From Ficedula albicollis (taxonomy: Eukaryota; Chordata; Aves; Passeriformes; Muscicapidae): 64,000 nt of DNA. Positions within the stretch are counted from its first letter, which is position 1. Every line of letters begins with the position of its first letter. The notes under the pieces were generated by a model, which had not been told where the DNA came from, ran no database searches, and saw nothing but the letters and a program-made list of their open reading frames with translations. Below are positions 13,988 through 28,236 of the stretch, piece by piece. The position numbers were made by a program, and so were the translations under genes. The stretch lies in contig NW_004775939.1 in NCBI RefSeq assembly GCF_000247815.1, positions 372,001 through 436,000 of the forward strand. Reading direction: 5' to 3'.

Positions 13988-14973
13988 AATTAATTTATGG
14001 GATATTGAATTAGCACCAGCATTTTCTCATGATTAAAAATCGGAATAACCGCCAAGAGTAGAATGGAATTGCTTATATTTTTTTCTGAACAACTATATGA
14101 ATAGCCTGCAAAAAATCTTTCCCCAAAGACATCACAAGCTGGACAAGTGCATGACTGTTTATATTTGTTTTTTACGCCTTTGCTTCATTTGGAAAATTCC
14201 TTCTTTCAAACTTGCCTTTGGAGAACTCCAGCAGAGTTCTTTGCAGATTTGCTTCCAGCATTTTTACCCTTGAAAAGAGTCCTTCTCTGCAGTATTTATT
14301 AAAATTACTTAAGTTGTTAGATTTCATATTGACAGAACCTTTAACTGAACAAAGAAAAATATTTTCCTGTTTTAGTATTACTAAAATTAAAAACTAGAAT
14401 ATAAAATGCTCCATGGATCTTGCCATCTCAAGTCTTTCTCTTTTTTTTTTTTTTTGAGTGACTTTATTAAGATTTTATCCCTAGTGGGTCATAAATCATA
14501 AATTAACTCTTTAAAGACATGATAGTCTTCTAAAGAAAAGACAAGCCTTCAGGGAATAATTAAGATGCAAAAGTTTCTTAGCTCTTAAATCCTTTTACAT
14601 TGAGAGTTTTTCCATAAGGACTAGGCTATATCTGCACTTGAAAAGGAATAAAGGAACATATTTTACATAGTCAATAATTTCTCATAATTACATAGTTTTG
14701 GATGGGCTTTTTCTGCCTCCTTTTCAGGTCTTCCAAATCACAGAAAGTGCATGTGAATAAGCAGAGAAAATTAGCAGTGATTGAAATATTAGAGTGAAAT
14801 TAAAAGGAGCTGCGGAAGCTCTGACTCAATTTCCATGATATGGCAATTCAAAACAATTCTGAATGCTTTCTCAAAATAACCAAACAGTTATGTTATGAAT
14901 GCCAAAACAAAACTTCATATTGCCAGTGTGACACACCATGAGATTGGGAAGTATGTTTGTGGTCAGTTCCTCA
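13988..14973. repeat. 986-bp tandem duplication, copy 1
   Basis: The 986-bp segment is repeated immediately downstream at offset 986. The copies are almost identical; I see two single-base differences (c/t near 14089 and a/c near 14362). The content is unique AT-rich non-coding DNA including a T15-type run. Confidence 0.97.
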
Positions 14974-15959
14974 AATTAATTTATGGGATATTGAATTAGC
15001 ACCAGCATTTTCTCATGATTAAAAATCGGAATAACCGCCAAGAGTAGAATGGAATTGCTTATATTTTTTTCTGAACAATTATATGAATAGCCTGCAAAAA
15101 ATCTTTCCCCAAAGACATCACAAGCTGGACAAGTGCATGACTGTTTATATTTGTTTTTTACGCCTTTGCTTCATTTGGAAAATTCCTTCTTTCAAACTTG
15201 CCTTTGGAGAACTCCAGCAGAGTTCTTTGCAGATTTGCTTCCAGCATTTTTACCCTTGAAAAGAGTCCTTCTCTGCAGTATTTATTAAAATTACTTAAGT
15301 TGTTAGATTTCATATTGACAGAACCTTTAACTGAACAAAGAAAAATCTTTTCCTGTTTTAGTATTACTAAAATTAAAAACTAGAATATAAAATGCTCCAT
15401 GGATCTTGCCATCTCAAGTCTTTCTCTTTTTTTTTTTTTTTGAGTGACTTTATTAAGATTTTATCCCTAGTGGGTCATAAATCATAAATTAACTCTTTAA
15501 AGACATGATAGTCTTCTAAAGAAAAGACAAGCCTTCAGGGAATAATTAAGATGCAAAAGTTTCTTAGCTCTTAAATCCTTTTACATTGAGAGTTTTTCCA
15601 TAAGGACTAGGCTATATCTGCACTTGAAAAGGAATAAAGGAACATATTTTACATAGTCAATAATTTCTCATAATTACATAGTTTTGGATGGGCTTTTTCT
15701 GCCTCCTTTTCAGGTCTTCCAAATCACAGAAAGTGCATGTGAATAAGCAGAGAAAATTAGCAGTGATTGAAATATTAGAGTGAAATTAAAAGGAGCTGCG
15801 GAAGCTCTGACTCAATTTCCATGATATGGCAATTCAAAACAATTCTGAATGCTTTCTCAAAATAACCAAACAGTTATGTTATGAATGCCAAAACAAAACT
15901 TCATATTGCCAGTGTGACACACCATGAGATTGGGAAGTATGTTTGTGGTCAGTTCCTCA
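14974..15959. repeat. 986-bp tandem duplication, copy 2
   Basis: It abuts copy 1 with no filler. The junction reads tcctca/aattaat, and there is no obvious microhomology at the breakpoints. Confidence 0.97.
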
Positions 15960-16004
15960 CCAATAGATCTGAAATAGATCTATTCCTCACCAATAGATCT
16001 GAAA
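15953..16004. repeat. Short direct repeat around attcctcaccaatagatctg
   Basis: The phrase cctcaccaatagatctgaaa occurs twice about 34 bases apart, directly at the edge of the 986-bp duplication. An agatct palindrome occurs several times. Confidence 0.8.
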
Positions 16005-18439
16005 GTTTTTTATGGGTAAAAGCTGATGATTATTATTAGCAGATGGCAAGGTTCTCTGCCAAAAGAGTAGAATTTTAAGTGTATTTCTTACCAACTGTCC
16101 CTTATTTATCTTCATTATATTCCTATTAAGCTTTTTTTAATGTGCAGCATATGCCACTTGGAATTACACTTAACATTTATCCAAGTTCTTGAGAAAAAAA
16201 GTCTAGGAGTCAACTAGGAGAGAGCAATAAAGCTAATCAGACATCTAGGAAGAAAAACTTTGTGCAGACTGATCAAAGGAGTTAAAAAAAAAACCCTCAT
16301 AAGGAAAGGTTGTCCTACCTTTTAGAGAAGAAGGTGAGACATGGAGCTGCTTTCTGTGGGAGCCAGCTGAAATATGAAGAGCTCTGCCTGCTCCTTGTCT
16401 GCAGGCAGCAGTGGAAGCGCTGGGCTGGGCTCCAGGAATCCCTTGTAGCAGGCAGCAGGAGCAGGATGTCAGAGAAGGCTGCCTGGGGAGCACCTTCACC
16501 ACCAGGCTGAGAAACACACCAGGAGTGACAGCTCTCTGTGATCCTGTCCTGGGGCCAAGGAAACAGCTCAGGGACCTCACCCCCTGATCCAGGGCCATGC
16601 TGATGCTTGGCAGCAGTCTGAGAGAAGAATCACACACTGCAAGACTTGGCTTCAAAACACTGCAGAGGCAGGTGGGGGAGTCCTGCAGTTACTCAGGTGC
16701 TAACACCCTCAGCTACACCAGCACAGCCTGCTCTTCACAGGTTGAGGCTCAAATGGTGTTAGCACTGCTGTAGCAATATAAACACATCCTCCAATGGAGC
16801 ATGGAGGCTGCTTTAACCATACCACAACCTTTGTATGAAATCACCTCCCCAAATTACACTACAGACCTTACAGACAAGTATCTGCGATTTCTTTCCCACA
16901 CCTAGATGTGTTCTTCATGTTTGCAGGTGGTTGAAATCCACATTTAAATGGACAATTGGCCCCCAACATTGAAGTCACTTTTCTTGCTTCTAAGTCTTAC
17001 ATTACCCCTGATATTTTGCACTCCTAGCTCATGGCTTAAGCCCTCTTGCAAGCAGTTCCTACATCTTATCTGCTACTTGCTGGTTGTACTTAGTCATGCA
17101 ACCCTCAAGAAGCTTCTCTCTGCTCAAAAAACAAGAATAGCAATGTTTATACAGACTTTAGTGACCTCTGTTAGTGTCTCTTTCTCTTCCACTGTATATG
17201 TACTTTGCTTTAGAGTAATTTCCTTCTATTGTAGCATTATTTTTATCTGCATTATTACTCATAATTACTGCATAATTACTCATTAGTGTCCTTTGGAGGT
17301 CTACCACATTTAAAGAAAAAAATACTTTAATTTCACTGAGAGAAATGAAGCCCAAGTAGTACTGATCTTTGATGAGAAGAAATTGATTGAGAAATAGAAG
17401 AATTTCACCTATACGTTACTTCCCTTTTGTGTTTCCACATTCATTTTACCACTTACACAGGAAACACATCAGGCTTAATTTGACACCACAAGTTCAAACA
17501 TAAAACTGATGAAAAGTCACTTCTGAAGGACACATAATGACCTCATCAAGCCTTAATTAAGAAGGCAGCAAAATATCCCTGAAGAAGCTCTCCAATTTGC
17601 AACTCTCCTGCACTTCAAAGAAAGGTGCAGGATTTATTTAGAAGGTTTTTATGATAGATTGCTGATCCAATAGATTCAGCAATTTTAGATAAATCTTATA
17701 TAATAAGACTAATTTGCTGGCTATTTTAAAAATAACCACTTGAAACCATATTGTGCAAGTTACTGAAATAGAACATTAATACAACTATTGAAAAATCTTC
17801 CACCTTCTGAACTATTTCATTTTACTGTTCAAACATGGGAGATGGATAATTTTTAGCATTGTTCATAACAGTGGGAGTGCAGAACTTTGAATTTTTGAAA
17901 TTATTTTGTATTGTTTATTCTTGTTGTCTAACTCAAATTTATTCATACAATAAACAAACTTTGTGATATCTTTCTTGAATAACTAGTAAGTTTAACAAGA
18001 TGTGTTGCTGTAAGGAAACAGTTTTCTCTCACTAGAAACTAGAGGCCACTAGAGGTCTTGGAGGGAAAGGATTTATCAAACCTGAAAGAAAACAGGCTTT
18101 GGAACTGCCACAATTGTTACATGTAAATACAATATGGGAGAAGGAAAGGAGGAGAAAAGAGATGGAGAAAAATAGCTATACACTGGCTCACATAAACCTT
18201 CGGGCAAAAGCAGCAGAGTTTGAAAGAAATAGTCAGATGTATTTTATATTTTCTAAACCTAACAGCCTGATGCAAAAATTCATACCACACCAGTAAGAAA
18301 AAGAAATGTTTTAAACATAAAATTTGTTTAAATTTTGGCTTAAACTTCACATGGCTCACACATGAAAAGAGTACCTGGGAAGGTGATTAATACTATCTGT
18401 GTGAAAAGCTATCAGAAGAACTGACATATGAAACCCCAA
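16005..18439. other. Non-coding sequence, partly GC-richer
   Basis: 16245-16760 is GC-richer than its flanks and may be an old repeat, but no family was recognised. 16760-18439 is AT-rich unique sequence with no supported gene. Confidence 0.45.
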
Positions 18440-19150
18440 CAATATATTTATTAATGATCCGGATGCTGGAGTTGTTTGCACCATTACCAAGTTTTCTGAT
18501 GTTACCAAACTAGGAGGGGATGTTCACTGTCTTGAGGCACAAGGTGCCTCACAGAAGAATCTAGGTTGGAGGAAGAACTGGACAATTTTCATCAGCGTGA
18601 AACTTAGTGAGCTGCTGCCAGATTTAGAAGGAGGGCAAACCCCATGCCGGGGTGCAGCAAACACAGCACAGGGGTGAGTGTGCTGCTGTGTTTAGTGAGA
18701 GCAGCTCTGGGCCTCACAATCTAGGAAGGATGTGAAGGCACTGGGATGCACCCAGAGGAGGGCAGTGGAGCTGCTGGAAGGGCTCCAGTGAGGGGCATCT
18801 GGGCAGTCTGGGTTTGTCCAGTTTGGGCAGTCTGGGTTTGTCCAGTTTGGAGTAGGGCTCCAGTGAGGGGCATCTGGGCAGTCTGGGTTTGTCCAGTTTG
18901 GAGTAAGGGAGGCTCAGGGGTGACCTCACTGCTCTCTGCAGCTTCCTGGGGAGGGGAAGTGGAGAGGGAGGGGCTGATCTCCTCCCTGGGATTCAGTGAC
19001 AGGACACATAGGGAGGGCTCACAGCTGTGCCAGGAGATGTTCAGACTTTGTTTATTGAAAGGAGCAGGCTTTCAAAAGAAGTGATTGATGCCCCAAGCTT
19101 GTAACTGTTTAACAGGCATTTGGACAATGTTCTTAATAATATACAGAATC
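18440..19150 (+). mobile_element. CR1 LINE fragment, degenerate
   Basis: Sense-strand CR1 remnants include a decayed 'N D L D A G V' / 'S K F S D D T K L G G'-like stretch (about 18450-18520). A cagaggagggc block and a tcagtgacaggac block follow near 18990. Stops and indels abound. It carries internal short repeats at 18779-18905. Confidence 0.7.
18779..18905. repeat. 24-bp repeat within the CR1, three copies
   Basis: A 24-base unit beginning gggcagtctggg occurs at 18801, 18825 and 18877. A larger unit starting gggctccagtg is present twice (18780 and 18855). This looks like local slippage duplication inside the element. Confidence 0.85.
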
Positions 19151-22100
19151 TGAAACGTAATTTAAGATCCAAAGGCATGATATATCAAAAGTGCTATTCA
19201 TATCTGTATCACAGGGCACTAGTTAATTACCCTGATTCTTGGAAGAAAACTTGGCAAGCTGCAACCTATACACCCTGGATCATGTGATTTCTGTCTGGTT
19301 TAAGAGCCATCATGTCTTTGGATACTACTGGGAACCAGGGAAAAAGCAGCCTTGAAGCCTTGCCTTTCTCAAGATACTCAAGGACAAGGAATTATAACAG
19401 TGATTGTACACCTGTAGAGTGCGTGAGAGCTGTGTGTCTTGTGATGTTTTGCAGAAAGCATGTTTTCAAAGAGGTGCTGCCTTCTTGGACCAATGAGTCT
19501 TTCTATTCTGTTTTTCATATACTACCCTATGTAAAATGTAGTGTTTCTTTAAATAAAGATCTCTCTCTTTTGCTTCTGCATTGCATTAGGAACTGTGTTG
19601 CATTATCCTTTTCGCTGCTCTCCTATAGCCTAAAATGCAGCACCATCATCTATTAAAGGTCTAATTTTTTGTTTAATTGTTGAGATTTCTGAATGGTGAC
19701 CATCACATGACCCTTTAGCAGGCCTCTTCAGTGCACTGATGGGTCTCACCATCACAGTGACATGGTTTAATATGAAGCAATGATGTGCAAGATGCATTCA
19801 ACCTCCTGGTGTTGTGTTTTTGCTAATACTCTGGTGGTTTAATTACTGCTCTCTGCTCTGTTCTTTAATCTTCATCTTCCTGATGCACATTGAGACCTAG
19901 AGCAGGGAATCTCACTGTTTCATGTCTCCAGACTTTTAATCCATTTGATCTTCATGAAAGAAAGACCCAGTCCTTTGCTTGCTGCATGTAAGCTTTCCTG
20001 TTCATTTAAGACCTTGATCCCCCACTGTTAGAGGTTTTCCAACCAATAAATCTACTTGTGGACACATAAAGAAACTTTTCATTTGGAAACAATGACAGTT
20101 AGAATTGAGTTCTTGAAATTAATAGAGGGGAAGTTGTGGAAGGGAATTTGTTTTTGTATTCATATCCATGAAAATTCTGCTCCCCAGGTAATGGCCATCT
20201 AAATGATGCACAGGTAAGAAAGTGCAGGATCAGAGTAAATTGCATTGCACACAAATACCAGAACTCTGAGACACATTAGAAGGAGGATGTGAAATGACTA
20301 ACCCGTATAAAGGACAACAGTTTAATTATCATACTGGATACAGGAAAATGAACAGAGTAAGGCAGCCACTCCTAATTTATATGCCAGTATCACCATTGAT
20401 CAAGATGTCAATGTTTAACACAACCAGGGACTTCCTTCCCCAGAAAGGAAGCAAAGCAGAAACATCCTACAAAGCAATAAAAATTCAGTGGAAAGAAAAA
20501 AGTAGACAATGCTAACAAATGGCGTGGTAAAGGTGAAGGAAATTATTAAAGAACACCTTTTGAAAAATTTTAGTTCCATTACAAATTAAAATTGATGGCA
20601 CCATAATCAGAGATAGAAGAAATGTAAAAAACATAGCACGAACGTCTAGAGAGATAAAGAAATATCTCAAAAGGGACATAAGAAAAGAATAATCAGCCAT
20701 CACCTCAATGTCCCTTGAATAGAGAACATAGAGCACCAACAGATCAGCAGGGTGTAAAAGGGATGGCAGAAAACATGGCCTTATCAGGAGACAGGTAAGT
20801 TGTGTGTATATGTGCTCACAGTGGAAAGGCTCCCAGCATTTTCAGAAACTCTTCTCAGTGGGTGTATATATCAGAAGTGGTAACTCAGGCAGTGACAAAA
20901 GACCTTACAGAACAAGCAAACAAAATAAATAGCAACTACTGCCACGCTTATTCCCAAGCAATTAAAGAAGGACAGACAATGAAATAGTTGAATTAAGTGG
21001 CTTCATTACATCACCACTTAAAAAATTCTTTGGTACATGAAGATTAGAAAGTGGTAAACATGATGTTTACACTTTTTTCAAGACTCTTTAAGGGGATACT
21101 CAGGAACATACAGATAGTAAAGACAACTTCTATTCTGGAGACAACTTTAAAAATGATAGCAAGAACAGAGTTAATGGTCTTGGCTTTTGCAAATTGCAGG
21201 GATCCCTTCAGATGACAAAGCCTACTCCATCACAATCTCTGGAGAAAACTTCCAGGTTAGCATAGGTTTCTCAGAGATTGCCATTTGATGGGTTGCAATG
21301 TCACCATGGAAAAAAGTAGAAGACAAATTCCCACCATAGTGATGATTTGACACCCTCACAGAGGGAAAAGACAGTGGCTGTACAGTATCAGTATAACAGA
21401 CAGACACACTGCCTTTTCCCATGCCAAGACGACAGAAGCACAGAATTGTGCTAAGCATGGCATTAAAGCTGTTTTTCAGAAAAGTTAGGAGGAACTAATC
21501 TGATTGCAGGTACAGACTGATGCTCTTCTTTACATATTTGGGAACTGACGTGCAAGGAAATGCATGCACTGGACTGGAAGGAGAAAGGGGTCAGAAGAGT
21601 GCAGGAGGTACAGTTTGATTTGTTTCACAATGGCTCATCCAGACATATTGAACAGTATACAGAATTTGAACCATTAACCTGATCTGATCTGGGCCCTTTG
21701 GGGAGCAGATTATGAATTAATTTGTCTTGATGACAGAGAACAAACTCAAAAATAGAAGGCAGGATGCAAAGTCACCTCTGGGTGACTGTGCCTCTGCTCT
21801 CTGATAAAAGCTAATGCCACTCCTATTCTTCTGCATCAGAAACAGCACTTCTGCCAAACTATCATACTCATATTTCATACAAGACATTCCATAACCTGCT
21901 TCTGCCCCTCCACCATAAAAAAAGAAATTGGAAAGCATTTCAGAGCCACTATTTCCTCTACTGAAATAGTAAATTAGGAATGCTAACACATTACCTACCA
22001 GGTGGTGGGTATTCCTCTTGCCATCAGACAATCACCCATCATGGAAAAACTTTGTGAATTGCAGACCTTTGATCAGCTGCTGCTCCTCACAGTGGTAAAG

Positions 22101-23342
22101 AATGACCTACACAAATCTTTCTTTCCTGTTTCTTGTGTCAGTGCCTCCCTCCCACCCGAGTGCTGGCAGCTCTGCTCTCCAGCTAGTTATTGACTCTGAC
22201 CATGTTTCCAGAGCAACAAAATAGTCCTTCCCCAGGGCTGTAGTTGCTGCAGAAATTGTCATTCATTCTCCAGCAGGCAGTAGCTATAAATATTTTACTG
22301 CCCATCCCTGATTTAGTACTGATTTCTGTACATACTAGCAGGCTGTTTCCTACTTGTGCCAGAAATCTGTGGTGTGTCACTCACAGATTTGGTCGAGGTG
22401 CTAGGTAAAACAATGGGGAAAGCTAAAAAGAAGCTTCCATCCTGCCTCACTCATTACACAATTTATGACTTGGCATCTAGGAACTTGATATTTGTTTATT
22501 GTTATGGCTAGTGGAAAAGGCAAAGTCCCACTGAATACATGTTTGACAGTGTGTTGATAGGCAAGAAATTGGTTCAAAATGGAAAATAAATCTGTTTGAA
22601 ATAGAGACAAGCATACATTGGTTATCTGGTCATCATGGTCAAGTAATGGTTGGGTGCTTGAGGCATCCTGATGCAGTGGCTCATGACAGCAAGGTTGTTG
22701 AAAAGCTAAATGAAGAACACACATTCTACTGTTCTTTTCATAAACCAAAGAATTAGTGGGTTTTAGAAACATCTCCAAAAGTCAGTGATGTTTTGAACAA
22801 CCTCAGATGGTTTTTGAAGGAAATTACAACTGTGTTTCTTTCAAACTACTGTCTCATTTGTTCCAAAGTTCCTAATCCACATAATCCCTGTGAACAGATT
22901 AAATGAGAGAGTGAAAAAAAAGGGATTTAAGGAGATGTATGTACATCTAGAGAAGTGGGCAAGAAGTACCACTGTATACACAGAAAACAACCTCACATTA
23001 ATGTCACAAGACAGACAACTCAACATTCTTTTCCCTACAAGGCAAAATCATCCTGTTACATAGCTGTTGCATAAACACAACTTTTCCCCCATTGAAATGC
23101 ATTCTGTTTTATATAATTCCATCATTTATAATTTTTTATGTAATCAATCACTATGCCACACTACTTTTAAATCTAATTAGTAGTATTCTTTCATAATTAA
23201 CCAGAAACAGAGTTGCCTCAAAACTACCAGTTTAGCATCATTATGATGTTGCTCTGTTTGGTCTGATTAACCAGTTTGACGATATTATTATAGCACTTGG
23301 TAATTCTCCAGGATTGATTTAGCACGGACAAATGGCTTCTTC
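19151..23342. other. Unique non-coding sequence
   Basis: No exon, RNA gene or transposon was recognised over about 4.2 kb. Frames of 60-125 codons on both strands lack family resemblance. Confidence 0.5.
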
Positions 23343-23920
23343 TGGTTTTGGCTGGGGTAGAGTTAATTCTATTCATGGTAGCTAGCATAGGGCTGTGTTT
23401 TGTATTTGTGCTGGAAAGTGTTGATAACACAGGGATGTTTTTGTTATTGCTGGGCAGGGCTTGCACTGAGCCAAGCACTTTTCTGCTTCTCACCCCACCA
23501 GTGAGCAGGCTGGGGGTGCACAAGGAGTGGGGAGGGGACACAGCTGGGACAGCTGACCCCAGCTGACCAAAGGGATATTTGAGAGCATATGAACATCATG
23601 CACAGCATATGAAGCTGAGAAGAAGGGAGGGAAGGACTTTGAGAGAAATTATGGTGTTTGTCTTTCTGAGTGACCACTACTGTAATGGGGCCCTGCTCCC
23701 CTAGGGATGGCTGAACACCTCCACAGTCATCGGAATCAGTGAATTAATTCCTTATTTTGCTCTGCATGTGTGTGCCAGCTATTGTTCCTATTAAACTGTC
23801 CTTATCTCAACCCACAAGTTGTGCCATTTTTTTCTCTTCCAATTCCCTTACCCATCCCACCACAGGGGAGTGAGTGAACAGATGTGTGGGGCTTAGTTGC
23901 TGGCTGAGATTAAATTATCA
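23343..23920 (+). mobile_element. Avian ERV-type LTR, probably solo (LTR C)
   Basis: About 578 bp matches a widespread avian LTR as I recall it. The start tggttttggctgggg is followed by tagctagcatagggct and a gcacaaggagtggggagggg block. A decayed TATA-like region, a gcctgaacac-like U5 and attaaactgtccttatct (poly-A signal form ATTAAA) come next. The end is ttgctggctgagattaaa. No retroviral genes adjoin it. A target-site duplication is not evident. Confidence 0.75.
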
Positions 23921-25749
23921 AAGTAGTTCATTAACAGTAAGATATTGCTTCTGGTGCTTGAAGAGTAGCCAGCTGCAAGGTGCTAAGTCAGAATTCCAAT
24001 GGAAAAAGAAATAGACACCAAAGGCAGCAAACTAAAGAGCACAAGCCATCTGTGACCACACCACAAGCCACCTTAAGCCAAAAGAGACTGTACTGAATAG
24101 TCATTAACAAAGACGCCTTTATAAGAAAGGCACACATATCTCAAAAAGTAGCTGGGGACAAACGAAATGGTTATTATTCAAGCTCCTGTCAACCACATGC
24201 TTGTTTTTCACACACAAAGTCACTGCACATGATTTTGTTGCTCTTAGAAGCGAAATGTAAGTGCAACAGCTTCTGGCAAATGAGAACTTTTATTTTCCTC
24301 ACTGAGGTCTCAGCAAATATTTCTGCACCCCAGCCAGATTTCCATAATCCCGTGCAAGAACTTGTTCCTGTGATTGTTACACATCAGTACTGGAAATGTT
24401 ATTTCCCTTCCTTTTGCTTCAGCTATTAAAGTAAAATAATTGCAGACAAACAATGTAAATGCAGTAAGTTAGGCACCTTTTAGAAAATTGCCTCAATAAT
24501 TACAAAGGGTACAAAACAAACTTCTTACTTTTTAACACCTGCAAACCTATCCCTACCCAGTTACTGCCTAGCTACATGCTCCCTGTTGCAGTTCTAATGC
24601 AGCAATTTGCATATATACATACAGTGTATATATGAATGTTAAAATACAGCAGGAACTGCCAACAGAACATTATTTGAGACTAACTCAGCTGCATGAATTT
24701 AATCTCATCCATCTGAAGTGTGAAGTGAAGATTCATCACCCAGTGAATTCATCAGTGCAGAGTAAAATTCACAGTCTCCATGTACCACTCAGTTTGTATG
24801 TCCTGGTGATAATTTCTGGCAAGTGCTCCATGACAAGCTTTGGGCAGCATCATGCACAGCAGTGAGCGGCCAGAGTGCCCCTCCTCTATGGAAACAAGGA
24901 AGAGAACAGGGGCTGAATTTTTCACTGGAGAGACAAACAGGACAACAACAGAAAAGGCACAAAGAAAAACCAAAGAGAAAGAGAAAAATGAGAAAAAGGT
25001 GGAGCAACTGCAGAGAGGATAGACAGCTAGTACATAAAGAGGCACTGAAATTAGGCAGAACATAAAAGAGGAATCCTATAAAAGAGAGGAGAAACTCTAG
25101 TATGTGGAAAGTGTCTCCTGTCAAGTAGAAATACTTCCTCCAACTTACTCCAACAGAAGTTTTCGTTAGTTTAATAGATCTTACTATACCGATGCTTACT
25201 ACACAGATGTTTTCCTGGGATTTTAACTTCAAGGATCAAAATGCAAGACTCATTTTTTTCCCCCTAGACATTGAAACTATTGATTAATACTTTGTACCAA
25301 TCCACAGTGCACACAAAGCCTCAGGGAATGGTCAACAAGCCACCCTGGACACTTGCACAGAGAAAGGAAACAAAGATTACCCCTGTGCAAAAGAGCAGGT
25401 ATCATTATGACTCTGTCGTTTGAACTCTGTGTCATATGGAGAACACGAGCCCAAAATACCTTGATATGGGTGTGTTGCTAGGTGTTGCTTTGTCCCTTGC
25501 TAGGGACAAGGAGGAAAATGTAGTGTTTGTACAAACTCCAGAAGAGGTATAGTCTCATTTTTTTGGCAGCTCTGCTTCCCTTTGAGATCACTGCTAGCAC
25601 ACCCCACCTCATCACACAACTCTGCAGGAGCTCCAGGAAGCCCAGCCCTCACCCCAGTGTCCTTTTCAGGATGATTATTACACCTAGAATTATCCTGACC
25701 CGGTAACCGCACACAATTGCCAGAGTCTGAAGATTTGAAGAGTATCGAC
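23921..25749. other. Non-coding sequence
   Basis: No gene is recognised. A perfect 8-bp inverted repeat with a 4-base loop lies at 25490-25509 (ttgtccct/agggacaa), with no evident function. Confidence 0.5.
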
Positions 25750-26033
<284 letters not shown>

Positions 26034-26440
26034 GACAGAGGGAGGAAAATACCTGATGGATGACTAAAAACTTGCAGCTACAAAGACTGAGGAAGGTGTA
26101 CACCAGAAGAGAACCACCATGCTTTGAATTCCCTTTCCTTTCCATAGATGAGAGTATTGCATGTGTGCTGATATGTGCTGATGGCTGTCCTGCTGTGCAA
26201 ACAGAAGCCATAGCGAGCCAAGCCGTTCCAGTTACAGAGCTTCCCAGTTAGTCCTTAAGTAGGACTCTAACTTCTTGTATTCCACACCCTAAACTTTTCC
26301 TAATACTCTACTAATTAATACAGCAAGCGCACACTGATATTTTTCTGGAAATGCAAAAATTTTTAAGCTGCTGCATGTCAGCAGCATGTTTCCTTTACTA
26401 CTAAAATGTCTTGTTTTTTATTTCCATTGGGAAAGACTGT

Positions 26441-26830
26441 GGAATCATAGAATGGTGTTGTGGGTTGGAAAGAACCTTAAAGATCATCTACTGTGGATCA
26501 GGGTATATTCCACAAGACCAGGTTGCTCCAGGCCCCGTCCAACCTGGCCTTGAACACTTCCAGAGATGGGGCAGCCACAGCTTCTCTGGGCAACCTGTGC
26601 CATGGCCTCACCACCCTCACAGGAAAGATTTTTTTCCTTGTATCTTATCTAAAGCTACTCCCTTTCAGCCTGAAACCATTTCCCCTTCTCCAGTCGCAAC
26701 ATGCCCTTGTCAATAGACCCCCTTTATCTTTCTTGTGAGCTCCCTCCATGTACTGGAAGACCACAATTAGGTCACCCCAAAGCATCTGTTCCAGGCTGAA
26801 CAATCCCAATTCTCCTGGCCTTTCCTTGTA
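26441..26830 (-). mobile_element. CR1 LINE 3' fragment
   Basis: The plus strand is CR1 antisense: ggaatcatagaatggtgttg, then ctccagagatggggcagcca, ctctgggcaacctgtgcca and a later aggctgaacaatcccaattc block. About 390 bp, moderately diverged. Confidence 0.88.
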
Positions 26831-28236
26831 TGTTGAAACTGTATTTAGATACACAAATACTTTTCTTTTTGTAGAGTAATTGGAACTATTTCTCAACAGC
26901 AGTTTTTATGAAGATTAACTGGTCTTATATTGAGGAAACTCCATTATTAGAGAGCACTTATCAGGAACAAATGTATTAGAGAAAAAACACAAATGAGTTT
27001 CTAGATAGATTATGTTGGCAAATCAGTACAAATAAACTGCTTAAGAGGACATGACATGTTAATTCCTTTGATAAAATAAGGCTTTATAAAGTAGCTGCTT
27101 TTTATAAAAAAAAAACCCCAAAAATTAGCCAAAATGAATATAATTTAATCCATTTCAAAGCATGTCAAAACGGTGTTGCAACAGTTACCTGCTTCACAGC
27201 AAATGTTTTGCCAGGGTTTTTTGAATTTTTTTTTTTATTGTATTGGAATAAAAACATCTCCATCTTTCAAAGAAAACACTGTAGGTGTTTCTAAACTCCT
27301 GAAACACAAGTAGCTACATGACAAGTCTCCTTCCCCTCACTGTTCTCAAGTAGCTGTTGAAGTGACTCGCACCTCCTTGTCTAGGTGCTCTCAATGGTAA
27401 GCACATACTTGGTTTCAAGAATCCTCTTTTCCACACCTTTGTTAGGTTTTTTTCATGTATCATTTTGCATACACAAAGCTAGTCCATGGGAAGAGTGTCT
27501 GACAATCCTGCCCAAGCTTGTATTTTGCAACACGTTTAGACTGATACCTCTACCTAGAGAGACCATAAACACATCAGGGGGCTGCGTGGACATCAAAGGG
27601 GTCACATCACTTTGAGTGGTGGTACTGAACTGAGCTGGCTTCAGCAAGGCATCTGTGCATAATGGTCATTCCTCCTACAAATGATGCTCAAAGGCTCCAG
27701 TATTATGTGAATAAATTCAGGATCCTATTTCAAATATCAGAAACTTCAGTGAGTTACATTCACTGCTGCAGTAAAAGCAAACCCACTGTTTTTCTTTTCT
27801 GAAGACATCCTGAAACCAAGAATCAGGAACACCAGTTTACAAGCTTGTTGCTTGTAAAAATTCATTTTGGGCAAAGACATAAAACACCTTGGCACAACAA
27901 AGTCCAGTTGCATGCAAAAAAGGCCCTTTGCCCTGGACTTGCCTTAGTGCAAAGCATAAGATCATGAAATAAGAGCAAAACTCAGAATTTCAGGTAAAAG
28001 CTAAAACACCCCTTCTGATTTTACTACTTTGGTGGGTAGTCACATTCTGGCCCTATGCTTTGGAAACAAGAGAAGAGTGATACAGTATTTCACCCAGATC
28101 AAGCTGCCACAGGCAATATGTACTGCAGCCAACTCATTAGCAGTTTGAATAATAACAAACAAAATAATCTGTAACTGCCATACTAGACCACTGTATGATG
28201 GTATTTGCATCTATTGAAAGGGTGCCTTGATTTGTA
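26831..28236. other. Unique non-coding sequence
   Basis: AT-rich; no gene or transposon was recognised. Confidence 0.5.

Noticed and set aside
25490..25509. Perfect 8-bp hairpin as a terminator or small RNA
   Set aside because: Too short and isolated in a vertebrate genome; no flanking evidence.
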